Below are positions 37,149 through 46,319 of a stretch of 64,000 bases of DNA, in pieces; position 1 is the stretch's first letter, and every line of letters begins with the position of its first letter. The translations under genes were made by a program, and so were the position numbers. The notes beneath the pieces were generated by a model. It ran no database searches, was not told the DNA's origin, and was given only the letters and a program-made list of their open reading frames with translations. The stretch lies in contig NZ_LNFY01000010.1 of the NCBI RefSeq assembly GCF_011057685.1, positions 186,001-250,000 of the forward strand. Direction: 5' to 3'. Source of the DNA: Thermotoga sp. Ku-13t (GTDB taxonomy: Bacteria > Thermotogota > Thermotogae > Thermotogales > DSM-5069).

Positions 37149-38150
37149 ATGGAGTTCATGATACCGAAAAGATTGAAAGTGGAAGAAGAGCGATCGGAAA
37201 CGGATTGTTATTATGCGAGATATGTTTTTTCGCCACTTGAAAAAGGTTACGGTATCACGATCGGCAACGCGCTGAGGAGGGTGCTCCTGTCCTCCATACC
37301 TTCCATCGCCATCGTCGGTTTGAGGTTCATAAAGCCCGAGAGGTATCACGAGTTCGATACGCTCCCCGGTGTCAAAGAAGATATCCTGGAGATCATTCTG
37401 AACTTGAAAAAAGTTCAGTTAAGAGCAGAAATACCGATCAAAGAGAGAATCAAAGTTATGGTTGAGAAAAAGGGACCTGGACTGTTGCTGGCGGGCGATA
37501 TAAAGACGCCTGCAGGTATCGAAGTGGTGAACCCCACCTTGAAAATAGCCACGCTCGACGAGGAAGCAGATCTGATATTCGAACTTTACATTCAAGCTGG
37601 GAAAGGTTTCGTGCCAGCCCAGGAGATAGAGGAACATCCGGAGATCGGTTCAATACCCATTGACGGCGTGTTCTCACCTGTGCTCAAAGTGAACTTCAGG
37701 GTCGAAAGCGCCAGGGTTGCCAAGCGCACAGATTACGACAAGCTCGTGTTGGAGGTGTGGACGAAAAAATCGATCTTCCCGCATGAAGCATTGAAACGGG
37801 CTATCGATACACTCATGAATCATTTCAAGGTCATCGATGAAAGCCTGCCAGCGACGATGGCTCCTCTGTCGGCAGAGTTTGTGACGGTCACATCGCAGGA
37901 TGAGACAGCAGCAGAACAGGTTCCACACGCTGAGGAAGAGTCTATCTATTCGAAAAAGATAGATGAACTCGAACTCTCCATAAGATCGTTGAACTGTCTC
38001 AGAAGAGATAAGATTGAGACCATAGGTGATCTTTTGAAGCGAACGGAAGAGGATCTTCTCAAAATCAAAAATTTTGGGCCGAAATCTCTTGAAGAGGTTA
38101 AACAGAAACTGTACGAGAAGTTCGGCCTGACGCTCAGGAAGGGAGGATGA
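37149..38150 (+). CDS. rpoA: RNA polymerase subunit alpha
   Basis: 333 residues. The N-terminal dimerisation domain has GYGITIGNALRRVLLSSIPS; the C-terminal domain (LRRDKIETIGDLLKRTEEDL, IKNFGPKSLEEVKQKL) binds UP elements and activators. Between them is a variable linker near residues 240-265. It follows rpsD by 5 bases. The start might also be ATG 37158. Confidence 0.98.
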   Translation: MEFMIPKRLKVEEERSETDCYYARYVFSPLEKGYGITIGNALRRVLLSSIPSIAIVGLRFIKPERYHEFDTLPGVKEDILEIILNLKKVQLRAEIPIKERIKVMVEKKGPGLLLAGDIKTPAGIEVVNPTLKIATLDEEADLIFELYIQAGKGFVPAQEIEEHPEIGSIPIDGVFSPVLKVNFRVESARVAKRTDYDKLVLEVWTKKSIFPHEALKRAIDTLMNHFKVIDESLPATMAPLSAEFVTVTSQDETAAEQVPHAEEESIYSKKIDELELSIRSLNCLRRDKIETIGDLLKRTEEDLLKIKNFGPKSLEEVKQKLYEKFGLTLRKGG

Positions 38151-38154
38151 GCCT

Positions 38155-38544
38155 GTGAGACACAGAATGGTTAAAACCAAGATTGGTTCGTACGGCAGCC
38201 ACAGTCGCGCTTTGATAAGGAACCAGCTCCGGGAGCTTGTGGAACACAGAAGCATCGTAACCACGGTAGCAAAGGCCAAAGTTGTCAGGCGCTTTTTCGA
38301 CAAATTGATGGCCAAGGCCGTCAAAGCTGCGAAAAGTAACGATAAGGCTGAGAGCGTCGCCTTGAGGAGACAGATCAACTGGTATTTGTGCGATAGAAAG
38401 CTGACCAACAAGTTGGTCGATGAGATCGCCAAGGATCTGGTTGACAGAAGCAGTGGATTCTGCAGGATCGTAAGGATTGGTCAGAGGAGAGGCGATGGGG
38501 CTGAATTGGTCCTCCTTCAAATTGTTGAGAAGAGTAAAGATTGA
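38155..38544 (+). CDS. rplQ: 50S ribosomal protein L17
   Basis: 129 residues starting at GTG 38155: (M)RHRMVKTKIGSYGSHSRALI. The core RNQLRELVEHRSIVTTVAKA and the C-terminal GFCRIVRIGQRRGDGAELVL are conserved. It is the last gene of the superoperon and is followed at once by a strong terminator. Confidence 0.97.
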   Translation: MRHRMVKTKIGSYGSHSRALIRNQLRELVEHRSIVTTVAKAKVVRRFFDKLMAKAVKAAKSNDKAESVALRRQINWYLCDRKLTNKLVDEIAKDLVDRSSGFCRIVRIGQRRGDGAELVLLQIVEKSKD

Positions 38545-38545
38545 G

Positions 38546-38577
38546 GCCTCTCCCTGCTGGGGGAGGCTTTCCTCTCT
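38546..38577 (+). terminator. Terminator of the ribosomal superoperon
   Basis: A 9-bp stem (GCCTCTCCC at 38546-38554, GGGGGAGGC at 38559-38567, one G-U pair) with a 4-base loop, followed by TTTCCTCTCTT. It begins 2 bases after the rplQ stop. The rho promoter starts at its 3' edge. Confidence 0.8.
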
Positions 38578-38606
38578 TGCCACGGGCCTCAAAGTTTTGG
38601 TAGAAT
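38577..38606 (+). promoter_or_regulatory. Promoter of rho
   Basis: TTGCCA (38577-38582) and TAGAAT (38601-38606) with an 18-base spacer. A leader of about 95 bases follows before the rho ATG at 38710. The leader is long enough for autoregulation of rho, but no clear hairpin is visible. Confidence 0.6.
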
Positions 38607-38709
38607 ATTTTCAGTGAGCTACCGCCAATTCGCCTTCCGTGATCAGTATTGCCACATCTTCTCGAAAAAGTCTTGATCCACCTACGCGTATCTGGAGGTG
38701 TTTCGGTCG

Positions 38710-40005
38710 ATGAATAACGAACAGGAAAAGAACGAACCAATCACCGTGAAAATTAACGATCTGGAGCAGATGACGATCAAACAACTGTATGAACTTGCAA
38801 AACAGTACGACATTCCCCGTTACACGAGCATGAGAAAAAGGGATATCATATTCGCCATCCTGGAGGCGCAGGCGAAATCGCACGGGTTGATCTTCGGGGA
38901 AGGCGTGCTCGAGATCTTACCTGAGGGATACGGTTTTTTGAGGAGCAGTGACAACCTGCTCCCGAGTGCCAACGATATCTACATCTCGCAGTCGCAGATA
39001 AAGAAATTCAACCTGAACACGGGCGACATCATATCCGGTGTGATAAGGCCTCCGAAAGAAGGTGAGCGGTATTTTGCAATGATCAAAATCGAGGCTGTCA
39101 ATTACAAATCGCCTGAGCTCAGCAACGAGAGAGTCAACTTCGAGAACCTCACACCAGATTATCCAAGAAAGCGCTTCATACTCGAAACGAGCCCCGACAT
39201 ACTTTCAACCCGTCTCATAGATCTTTTCGCTCCCATGGGAAAAGGACAGAGAGGCCTCATCGTCGCACCTCCCAAGGCCGGAAAGACAACGCTGCTGAAA
39301 GAGATTGCCAACGGCATTGCAGTGAACCATCCGGACACGATAAGGATCGTCCTGTTGATCGATGAAAGGCCGGAGGAAGTGACAGACATCAAAGAGTCTG
39401 TGAACGCCAAGGTGATTGCCGCGCCTTTCGATATGGCCCCGGACAAGCAAATCAAGGTTGCCGAACTGACACTTGAAATGGCGAAGAGGCTTGTGGAGTA
39501 TGGTCACGATGTTGTCATCCTGCTGGACAGTTTGACCAGGTTGGCACGCGTTTATAACATACAGGTTCCTCCCAGCGGCAAACTTCTGAGCGGTGGTGTG
39601 GACCCTGCTGCCCTGTACAAACCGAAACATTTCTTTGGAGCTGCAAGAAACACGCGCGAAGGGGGCAGCTTAACGATAATAGCCACCGCGTTGATAGAGA
39701 CAGGATCCAAGATGGACGAGGTCATATTCGAGGAGTTCAAGGGTACTGGTAACATGGAGCTTGTCCTATCAAGGCAACTCGCCAACAAACGTATCTTCCC
39801 CGCCATAAATCTCCAGCTTTCTGGGACCAGGAAAGAGGAACTCCTCCTGGATGAAAGCACGCTCAAGAAGGTCTGGATACTCAGAAGGATGCTTTCTAAC
39901 ATGACTGAAGAGGAAGGTCTAACGCTGATATTGAAGAAGTTGCAGGAGACGGAAAGTAACGAAGACTTCCTTGCGCTCATAGATCAGCAGAAAGTGAAAT
40001 ACTGA
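38710..40005 (+). CDS. rho: Transcription termination factor Rho
   Basis: 431 residues. The N-terminal Rho_N helical part (TIKQLYELAKQYDIPRYTSM) is followed by the cold-shock-like RNA-binding domain (EILPEGYGFLRSSDNLLPS). The ATPase has a P-loop APPKAGKTTLLKE (near residue 187), LIDERPEEVTD and DSLTRLARVYN with the secondary RNA-binding Q and R loops. Rho is the hexameric RNA helicase that ends transcription. I start at ATG 38710 behind GGAGGTG; an in-frame GTG at 38698 lies inside that site. Its place after rplQ is typical of Thermotoga relatives. Confidence 0.97.
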   Translation: MNNEQEKNEPITVKINDLEQMTIKQLYELAKQYDIPRYTSMRKRDIIFAILEAQAKSHGLIFGEGVLEILPEGYGFLRSSDNLLPSANDIYISQSQIKKFNLNTGDIISGVIRPPKEGERYFAMIKIEAVNYKSPELSNERVNFENLTPDYPRKRFILETSPDILSTRLIDLFAPMGKGQRGLIVAPPKAGKTTLLKEIANGIAVNHPDTIRIVLLIDERPEEVTDIKESVNAKVIAAPFDMAPDKQIKVAELTLEMAKRLVEYGHDVVILLDSLTRLARVYNIQVPPSGKLLSGGVDPAALYKPKHFFGAARNTREGGSLTIIATALIETGSKMDEVIFEEFKGTGNMELVLSRQLANKRIFPAINLQLSGTRKEELLLDESTLKKVWILRRMLSNMTEEEGLTLILKKLQETESNEDFLALIDQQKVKY

Positions 40006-40024
40006 AAGATGGGAGGTTGTAGCA

Positions 40025-40969
40025 TTGAACGTCATAGGTGTCGATCTGGGCGGAACCAACTATGCAGTTGGCCTCGTTGACGAGAACGGAAAGATCCTGG
40101 CGAGGGTTGAAGGAGAAACAAAGGTGCATGAAGGACCAGATGCGGTTGTCAGGAGGATATCAGACTCGATTCTGAGTTTGAGCAAGGCTGGTTCTGTTCT
40201 CGCTGTGGGTGTCGGATCTCCTGGCAGCATCGATCATCACACAGGCACCGTCAGATTTTCACCCAACTTCCCTGGCTGGATAGATTTTCCGCTCGCGAGG
40301 AAGATCGAAGAATTGACTTCTTTGAAGGTTTTCGTTGAGAACGACGCTAATGCCTACGCTCTTGGTGAAAGGACTTTTGGAGTTGCGAAAGGATTGGAAC
40401 ACGTGGTGTGTCTCACGCTGGGCACCGGTATAGGCGGTGGCGTGATAACACACGGGATTCTGCTCAGGGGCAGCACAGGTATCGGAGCAGAGCTCGGTCA
40501 CATGAATGTGATGCCCAACGGACCAAAGTGTGGTTGTGGTGCTCGTGGATGTCTCGAAGCGCTGGCTTCAGCGACGGCCATAAGGAATTTTGTGAGAGAC
40601 GGTTATGAAAGGCACAGGGATTCTTCTCTGTTTCGAGATAAAGCACCGGATCTGGTCACCCCAAAAGATGTGTTTGACCACGCGAAGATGGGTGATCAGT
40701 TCGCGCTTGAAATTTTCAACATCGTTGTTGATGCCATTTCAGCAGCAATCGGAAGTTTGATAAACATTTTCAACCCACAGCTCGTCGTGCTCGGAGGAGG
40801 CATAGCGAACGCCGGAGAGTTTTTGCTCACACCCATCGAAGAGCGTGTCAAGAATTACGTGCTTCCAACGATGTTTGGCAGTTACCGAATCGCGCTGAGC
40901 CAGCTTGGGAAGGATGCTGGTATACTCGGGGCAGCCTCGATCGTTTACGAGAGGTTGGGTGGAAAATGA
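40025..40969 (+). CDS. ROK family sugar kinase (probable glucokinase)
   Basis: 314 residues, starting at TTG 40025 behind GGGAGGTTG. The ATP site DLGGTNYAVGLVD is at the N-terminus, ENDANAYALGE holds the catalytic Asp, and LGTGIGGGVI follows. The ROK zinc motif CGCGARGCLE has Cys169, Cys171 and Cys176. Position after rho, as for the Thermotoga glucokinase, supports glucose phosphorylation, although ROK kinases can act on other hexoses. Its stop overlaps the next ATG (ATGA). Confidence 0.9.
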   Translation: MNVIGVDLGGTNYAVGLVDENGKILARVEGETKVHEGPDAVVRRISDSILSLSKAGSVLAVGVGSPGSIDHHTGTVRFSPNFPGWIDFPLARKIEELTSLKVFVENDANAYALGERTFGVAKGLEHVVCLTLGTGIGGGVITHGILLRGSTGIGAELGHMNVMPNGPKCGCGARGCLEALASATAIRNFVRDGYERHRDSSLFRDKAPDLVTPKDVFDHAKMGDQFALEIFNIVVDAISAAIGSLINIFNPQLVVLGGGIANAGEFLLTPIEERVKNYVLPTMFGSYRIALSQLGKDAGILGAASIVYERLGGK

Positions 40970-41448
40970 AACTGTTGCTGGTCAGCGATACGCACGTTCC
41001 GACTTATCTGAGGTCCTTACCGAACAACTTGATCGAGCTTGCGAGACAAGTAGATGTCGTGATTGGTCTTGGAGACTATATCGATCTCAACACCGTGCTC
41101 GAACTGAAATCAGTCGCTCGCAATTTCTACGGGGTACACGGAAACATGGATGATATAGACGTGAAGGATACATTGCCACAGTTTCTCATGGTGCACTTGG
41201 GTGGATTCAACATAGGCCTCTGCCATGGCTGGGGTCCACCCTATCAATTGAGGGAAAGGATTTTGAAACTGTTCGAGGAAAAACCTCACGTAATCTTCTA
41301 CGGTCATACGCACTTTCCCGACGATTCTCTTCTCGGGAATGTGAGGTTCATCAACCCTGGAAGCTTCGGCGAGAACGGCAGCTTTGCGGTTGTTGAAATA
41401 TGCGATTCGCGTCTGAAAGTCAGCTTCGAGAGACTGCCGATCGTCTGA
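40966..41448 (+). CDS. Phosphodiesterase, YfcE/MJ0936 family
   Basis: 160 residues of the calcineurin-like metallophosphoesterase fold. Metal motifs are SDTHVP (Asp8, His10), GLGDYID, GNMDDID, CHGWGPP and GHTHFPD, then the family-typical FINPGSFGENGS. Members hydrolyse phosphodiesters; the cellular substrate is not established. It starts inside the glucokinase stop and its last 49 bases overlap the PP-loop gene. A second family member in the window lies at 3202-3678. Confidence 0.9.
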   Translation: MKLLLVSDTHVPTYLRSLPNNLIELARQVDVVIGLGDYIDLNTVLELKSVARNFYGVHGNMDDIDVKDTLPQFLMVHLGGFNIGLCHGWGPPYQLRERILKLFEEKPHVIFYGHTHFPDDSLLGNVRFINPGSFGENGSFAVVEICDSRLKVSFERLPIV

Positions 41449-42377
41449 TACGTGACATAAGGATCACCGCCGATAGGGACGTTGTCGTGGCCTTCTCGGG
41501 TGGTGAAGACAGCAGCCTTGCAGCTTTCCTCTGCAAGGTCGCACTTGGACCCGAACGTGTGATTCTCGCCACGGTCGACTGGGGTCCGTTCACCTACGGT
41601 GTGATCAGAGAAAAAATCGTCGAGTCTGCGGCAAGGCTTGGTCTTTCACACGTTTATTTGAACGGTGCTGAGAAGCAGAGACAGATATGGAAACACGGTC
41701 CAAATTGCAACGCGTGTACGAGATCTGCGAAACTGTTCACGGTTCGAAAAAGCTTTCCCGACAGGATCGTGGTGACCGGATCGAACCAATCTGACAGTTG
41801 GGGTAAGTTCGGCCTGAAATTGCACGAGAGTTTCTATTCACCGCTGAAGGATCTGACAAAAGATCAGATCAGGCAGCTGATAGATTTTTTTCACATTGAA
41901 CCTGTGAAAGTTGGAGAGTCCTCCGTCCGCGAAGGCTGTAAGTTGAAGCATCTGATGAAAATGTTGATCAACCCCACCTATCACGGGAGGGCAGTTGCGG
42001 AAGCGAATGACATTCTCATCCAGTTCGTTCGAGAGAAAGCTAGGAACGTTACGCTCGCCAACGTGAAAATCATCGGACCGCTCTCGAAAAACGTTGCCCT
42101 GGTCAACGTTAAACCACACTTGAACGACGATGAGAAGTCCGAGCTTTTATCGAGGCTAAAGGGCATCGATGTCATCGAAGAAATCCACATACTCGAGAAG
42201 CCTGTGAGGCTCAAGGTGCTGGTGAACCCAGGTTTGTACAACGATCCAAAATCCTTGGAAGATGTGTTTGAAGGGTTCATCAAAAGGGATTTTGCCGTTC
42301 CTGTCAGCGTTGTCTGGATCAAAGCGAAAAACAATCGCTTGAGGACCTTCCAAGTGGTGGATTTCGACTATGAGTGA
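41400..42377 (+). CDS. PP-loop ATP-pyrophosphatase domain protein, substrate unknown
   Basis: 325 residues. The PP-loop VVAFSGGEDSSLAAFL (near residue 31) shows an enzyme that adenylates its substrate with ATP, as in tRNA-thiolation and LarE-type enzymes. A single CxxC (CNACTRSAK) and VVTGSNQSDSWGKF follow. The C-terminal third (about 200-325) does not look like TtcA, MnmA or a typical LarE. The ATG at 41400 lies inside the upstream gene and has no good ribosome site, so the true start is uncertain; there is no other ATG, GTG or TTG before the PP-loop. Overlaps mfd by 8 bases. Confidence 0.7.
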   Translation: MRFASESQLRETADRLIRDIRITADRDVVVAFSGGEDSSLAAFLCKVALGPERVILATVDWGPFTYGVIREKIVESAARLGLSHVYLNGAEKQRQIWKHGPNCNACTRSAKLFTVRKSFPDRIVVTGSNQSDSWGKFGLKLHESFYSPLKDLTKDQIRQLIDFFHIEPVKVGESSVREGCKLKHLMKMLINPTYHGRAVAEANDILIQFVREKARNVTLANVKIIGPLSKNVALVNVKPHLNDDEKSELLSRLKGIDVIEEIHILEKPVRLKVLVNPGLYNDPKSLEDVFEGFIKRDFAVPVSVVWIKAKNNRLRTFQVVDFDYE

Positions 42378-45171
42378 CCTTGACGAACTGCTGAAAAAAC
42401 ACCCTGAAAAGCCCACCCTGTTGATAGCCCCCAGTGAAAAGGAAGCATCGCACCTTGCATCTGTTCTGAATGCCCGATATTTCCCTGGCCCCGACGTTTT
42501 CCCGTTCGAGGACGTACCGATTTCCTTTCTCGTTCGAAAAGGTCGAATCGAAACGCTCTGGTCGCTCCTGAACGCGGAATGCAAACTGATCGTGGCGAGT
42601 TTGTATTCTGCGACTCGTTTCACGATGCCCCCAGACCTTTTGAAGAATTTTTCAAGGAAGTTCAAACGTGACGATGAGTTCGTCGATGCGCATCACTTGA
42701 TAAACCTTGGGTACGAGAGAACCTACCTGGTTCGTTCGGGTGGAGAGTTCTCTGTCAGGGGTGACATCGTCGATGTGTTCGCACCACTTTACGAAAAACC
42801 GGTGCGAATAGAGCTCTTCGGTGACAGGATCGAAGACATCCGACTCTTCGATGCGGTCAGTCAGACGTCAATCATGAAATTGGACGAGTTCGTTCTCTTA
42901 CCTGCCCGCGAGTATGTCTGTGAAGATCACAACTTCGACACGATTGTCGCCAGAGTGAGTGAAAAAGCTACGATATTCGATTACGCTGCTTTTGACATAC
43001 TCATTCTGGATGTCGATAGATGCTTCGAAGAATTCGTGAAACTGGAAAAGCAGATCAGGGAGTTTCTCTCAGATGAGCAGTACGAAGAATACAGAAATTA
43101 CTCGGGACTGAGCCTTATGGAGATACAGCAGAAACTTCGTCAAGCGAAAGAGGTGGAACTGGACCTTCAAAGTCTCGAGTTCGTCGAGAGAAAAAGTGGC
43201 ATACAGCAGGTTCCGATAATCGACGAAGACGAGCTCAGCGTCGGAGATCTTGTGGTACACGAGAAATACGGAATAGGTATTTTCGAGGCCGTGAAACCTG
43301 TTACGAACGCACTCGGTACGAAAGAATACATCGTGATCAAATACGAAGATGCAACCATCTATGTGCCAGTAGAAAGGCTCGATAAGATTCACAAGTACAT
43401 AGGCGATCCGAACGTAAAGATCGACCGTATCCACGCCGGAACCTGGAAGAGAAGGCTCGACAAGGTCAAGGAAGATCTGAGGAAGAAGATATTCGAGCTG
43501 GTGGACATATACATGAAGAGACAGCAGGTCAGAGGTCTGAGTCTTCCTGGAGATGCGGAGATGGAACAGAAATTTTCCGAGACGTTCCCATACGTTGAAA
43601 CTCACGATCAATCCGTAGCTATCCAGGAAGTCCTCGAGGATCTCGCCAGCGATCGACCCATGGATAGGCTGCTGTGTGGTGATGCCGGTTATGGGAAAAC
43701 GGAGGTGGCTCTCAGGGCTGCGTTCAGGTGCGTTGTGAGTGGAAAACAGGTCGCGATCCTTGTACCCACAACGGTGCTTGCCAGACAGCATTACAGAGTT
43801 TTCAGGCAAAGAATGGAACCATTCGGTGTCTCGGTTGCCCTGCTGGACAGATCGATTTCAAAATCGGAGCGAGCCAGAATAATCAAGGACCTGAAGAACG
43901 GGAAGATCGATGTTGTTATAGGTACCAGTGCTTTGCTGTCGAGCAACGTGAAATTCTCTGACCTTGGCTTGGTGATCATCGATGAAGAACAGAACTTCGG
44001 TGTGGAGCAGAAGGAGATGTTCAAGAAGATCAGGTTGAACGTGAACGTTCTGTCGATGAGCGCCACGCCGATACCCAGAACCCTGCACATGGCACTGAAC
44101 GGGATGAAGGACATGAGTGTTCTGACCACACCACCTTTTGGAAGGCTTCCGGTTGTAACTTATGTGGCGCACTACGACGATAGGCTCGTCAGAGGTGCGA
44201 TACTGAGGGAGATAAACAGAGGAGGTCAGGTGATATACGTACATAACCGCGTGGAGGATTTGCAAGAGGTCTACAGAAAAGTTTGTGAACTCGTACCTGA
44301 AGCGCGCGTCGTCATGGCGCACGGTCAGATGCCCATGAAAAAGCTGACGGAGGCTGTAAGAAGTTTCTACGAACATACAGCCGACGTGATCGTGTGCACG
44401 TCGATAATGCAGAACGGAATAGACGTGCCATCGGCGAACACGATCATCGTGGACGACGCGCATCGTTACGGTTTGGCCCAGCTCTATCAGCTGAGGGGAA
44501 GGGTTGGAAGGAGTGACAAAAGGGCGTTCGCATACTTCCTTTTCGATTCCAATCTCAGTCCTTCCGCTTCGAAGAGGCTCCAGGTCATAAAAGAGTTTTC
44601 AGGTCCTGGAAGCGGTTTGAAGATAGCACTGAAGGATATGGAGATAAGAGGCATAGGAACCATCTTCGGTCTGGAACAGCATGGGAACGTGAACGCGATC
44701 GGGTTGAACATGTATCTGCAGATACTCAACGAAGAGTTGAAACATACGATGCATCCGGAAACCGCGGAACACGTTGACGTGGAGATCGAAGGTGTACCGG
44801 GTTCTTTTTACATACCTGACGATTTCATCGAAAACGAGATAGAAAGGCTCAGGACCTACCGCAGGCTTGCTTCCTGCAAATCCGTAGAAGAAATAGACGA
44901 ATTGAAACTCGAATTGAGGGACCGTTTTGGTAAACTCCCCGAGCAGGTGGAACAGCTGATTGATCTTTTCAAAATCAGATTGATGGCGATCAAGAAGAAT
45001 GTCAGGAGAATCGTCTTCGATGAAACAACGTTGAAGATCTTCTCCGATTCCGATTCGTTGAGGCTACCGGGGAGGTTCGTTTACAACGAGAAGGAAAAAG
45101 TTTATCTGTGTTACGATGTCTCTCCAGAAAAGTGCCTTCCACTGCTCAGAAAGATTTTTCTAAGAGATTGA
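42370..45171 (+). CDS. mfd: Transcription-repair coupling factor, short form
   Basis: 933 residues against about 1150 in E. coli. The UvrB-like N-terminal part is present but shortened (FPFEDVPISFLV, then GGEFSVRGDIVDVFAP). The RNA polymerase-interacting domain begins at LSVGDLVVHEKYGIGIF. The helicase has LCGDAGYGKTEVAL near residue 436, IIDEEQNFGV near 537, SATPIPRTL and QLRGRVGRSDKRAFAY, and the C-terminal TRCF domain is complete. It releases stalled RNA polymerase and recruits UvrA. The region between UvrB homology and the polymerase-binding domain is about 100 residues shorter than in E. coli. Its stop overlaps the convergent gene by 12 bases. Confidence 0.95.
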   Translation: MSDLDELLKKHPEKPTLLIAPSEKEASHLASVLNARYFPGPDVFPFEDVPISFLVRKGRIETLWSLLNAECKLIVASLYSATRFTMPPDLLKNFSRKFKRDDEFVDAHHLINLGYERTYLVRSGGEFSVRGDIVDVFAPLYEKPVRIELFGDRIEDIRLFDAVSQTSIMKLDEFVLLPAREYVCEDHNFDTIVARVSEKATIFDYAAFDILILDVDRCFEEFVKLEKQIREFLSDEQYEEYRNYSGLSLMEIQQKLRQAKEVELDLQSLEFVERKSGIQQVPIIDEDELSVGDLVVHEKYGIGIFEAVKPVTNALGTKEYIVIKYEDATIYVPVERLDKIHKYIGDPNVKIDRIHAGTWKRRLDKVKEDLRKKIFELVDIYMKRQQVRGLSLPGDAEMEQKFSETFPYVETHDQSVAIQEVLEDLASDRPMDRLLCGDAGYGKTEVALRAAFRCVVSGKQVAILVPTTVLARQHYRVFRQRMEPFGVSVALLDRSISKSERARIIKDLKNGKIDVVIGTSALLSSNVKFSDLGLVIIDEEQNFGVEQKEMFKKIRLNVNVLSMSATPIPRTLHMALNGMKDMSVLTTPPFGRLPVVTYVAHYDDRLVRGAILREINRGGQVIYVHNRVEDLQEVYRKVCELVPEARVVMAHGQMPMKKLTEAVRSFYEHTADVIVCTSIMQNGIDVPSANTIIVDDAHRYGLAQLYQLRGRVGRSDKRAFAYFLFDSNLSPSASKRLQVIKEFSGPGSGLKIALKDMEIRGIGTIFGLEQHGNVNAIGLNMYLQILNEELKHTMHPETAEHVDVEIEGVPGSFYIPDDFIENEIERLRTYRRLASCKSVEEIDELKLELRDRFGKLPEQVEQLIDLFKIRLMAIKKNVRRIVFDETTLKIFSDSDSLRLPGRFVYNEKEKVYLCYDVSPEKCLPLLRKIFLRD

Positions 45172-45843
45172 CAGAAAAACGTAGCAATCGTCGACGAGTA
45201 ACACGATCAAGTCTTTTTTCGAACCCTTTGCGTCTTCCTTGAGTTCGATCGTGAGTTCTCTATCAAGCACGATCATACGCTTGACGGAATCGACAGGAAC
45301 ATTCCTGTAGAAACCTATGAACTTGAAGGAACCAGCTTTCCTCTGAGACAGGAACACTCTGATGATCTGTAGAACGCGCCTCTTTTGCTCCTCGTCCATG
45401 TTTGAAGGTTTGAAACGGATCGTTCTGAGCAAAGGAACGTTTCTGCTACGAACATTGATTTTGAAAGAAGCTTCACCAATCTGGAGCTGGAATCTGGGCT
45501 GGATCTTTTCCACTTTCGCACCCAACTTCAACTGGCACGAATGTACCTCGCTCGAGACCCTTTCGAAGCGAACATCTTCCGTGAGAGGTTCGATCTTTCC
45601 GAGTGTTTGATCCTTCACTTTCACACACGAAGCTTCGATCAAATGGGACGAAATCTTCACAGACGTGTGCAGAGGAACACCCTTCAGCTGGCATTCCAGC
45701 CTCTCACTCAAAATCCTGGGTTGTATAGCTGTTTCCTCTTTCACAACGATATCTGTATCTGCCAGCGAAAGCGTGGGAGTATGAACCTTTATGAAGCCCA
45801 GTTCGAGCTTCAAAGTTTCGAGAATTTGCCTCAGGAACGACAT
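45160..45843 (-). CDS. Unrecognised protein at the end of the flagellar operon
   Basis: 227 residues, soluble, with no signal peptide or membrane segment. It is rich in beta-prone stretches (VKISSHLIEASCVKV, FQLQIGEASFKINV, RMIVLDRELTIELKED). I recognise no family. It overlaps the gene upstream by 13 bases and is the last gene of the run after fliA, which suggests a motility- or envelope-linked job. Its 3' end overlaps mfd on the other strand by 12 bases, with no terminator in the overlap. Confidence 0.72.
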   Translation of the reverse strand: MSFLRQILETLKLELGFIKVHTPTLSLADTDIVVKEETAIQPRILSERLECQLKGVPLHTSVKISSHLIEASCVKVKDQTLGKIEPLTEDVRFERVSSEVHSCQLKLGAKVEKIQPRFQLQIGEASFKINVRSRNVPLLRTIRFKPSNMDEEQKRRVLQIIRVFLSQRKAGSFKFIGFYRNVPVDSVKRMIVLDRELTIELKEDAKGSKKDLIVLLVDDCYVFLSIS

Positions 45844-46319
45844 ACGAACTCGAGGGCCTTCGACAGCCTCTGGAATGGTTCCATCACGTCGAATTCTTCC
45901 ATGATCTTCTTCAACTTTTCGATCTTATCCTGGGTGAGGTTCGATTTGGACACTAACTTCAGACTCTCATTTTGTAGAGGTATCACGCATTCGTTGGGTT
46001 CCAAGTTCTGACTCTGCTCCAGTTTCGATGTGCCGTACGGCGAAACGTAGTAGACCTGATCGGAAGCCTCCACGAGTGAGATGTTGTCTGTTAGAAAGAT
46101 TTCTGGTTTTTGTTCTACGCTCTTCAGAAGGCTCTTCGCGATGATCTCGACCGTCAAATAAAGTTCGAGGGATTTACCGTACAGAATCTTTTGAAGGGGG
46201 GTTGGTGAAACTGGTTCTGTGTATTTGAACTCTTGGGGAATCCCGAGCTCATCCACTATCAGTACCGCGCCAACGTACTTTTCGTCTATCTTTTTCGCGC
46301 TTATGTAACCTACCTTCAC
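45831..46319 (-). CDS. Unrecognised protein in the fliA gene cluster
   Basis: 162 residues from a GTG start that overlaps the previous stop (GTGA). It begins MKVGYISAKKIDEKYVGAVL and has a charged helical region near the C-terminus (TQDKIEKLKKIMEEFDVMEP). No membrane segment or signal is visible, and I do not recognise a family. Tight overlaps on both sides place it in the same transcript as fliA. Confidence 0.72.
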   Translation of the reverse strand: MKVGYISAKKIDEKYVGAVLIVDELGIPQEFKYTEPVSPTPLQKILYGKSLELYLTVEIIAKSLLKSVEQKPEIFLTDNISLVEASDQVYYVSPYGTSKLEQSQNLEPNECVIPLQNESLKLVSKSNLTQDKIEKLKKIMEEFDVMEPFQRLSKALEFVCRS

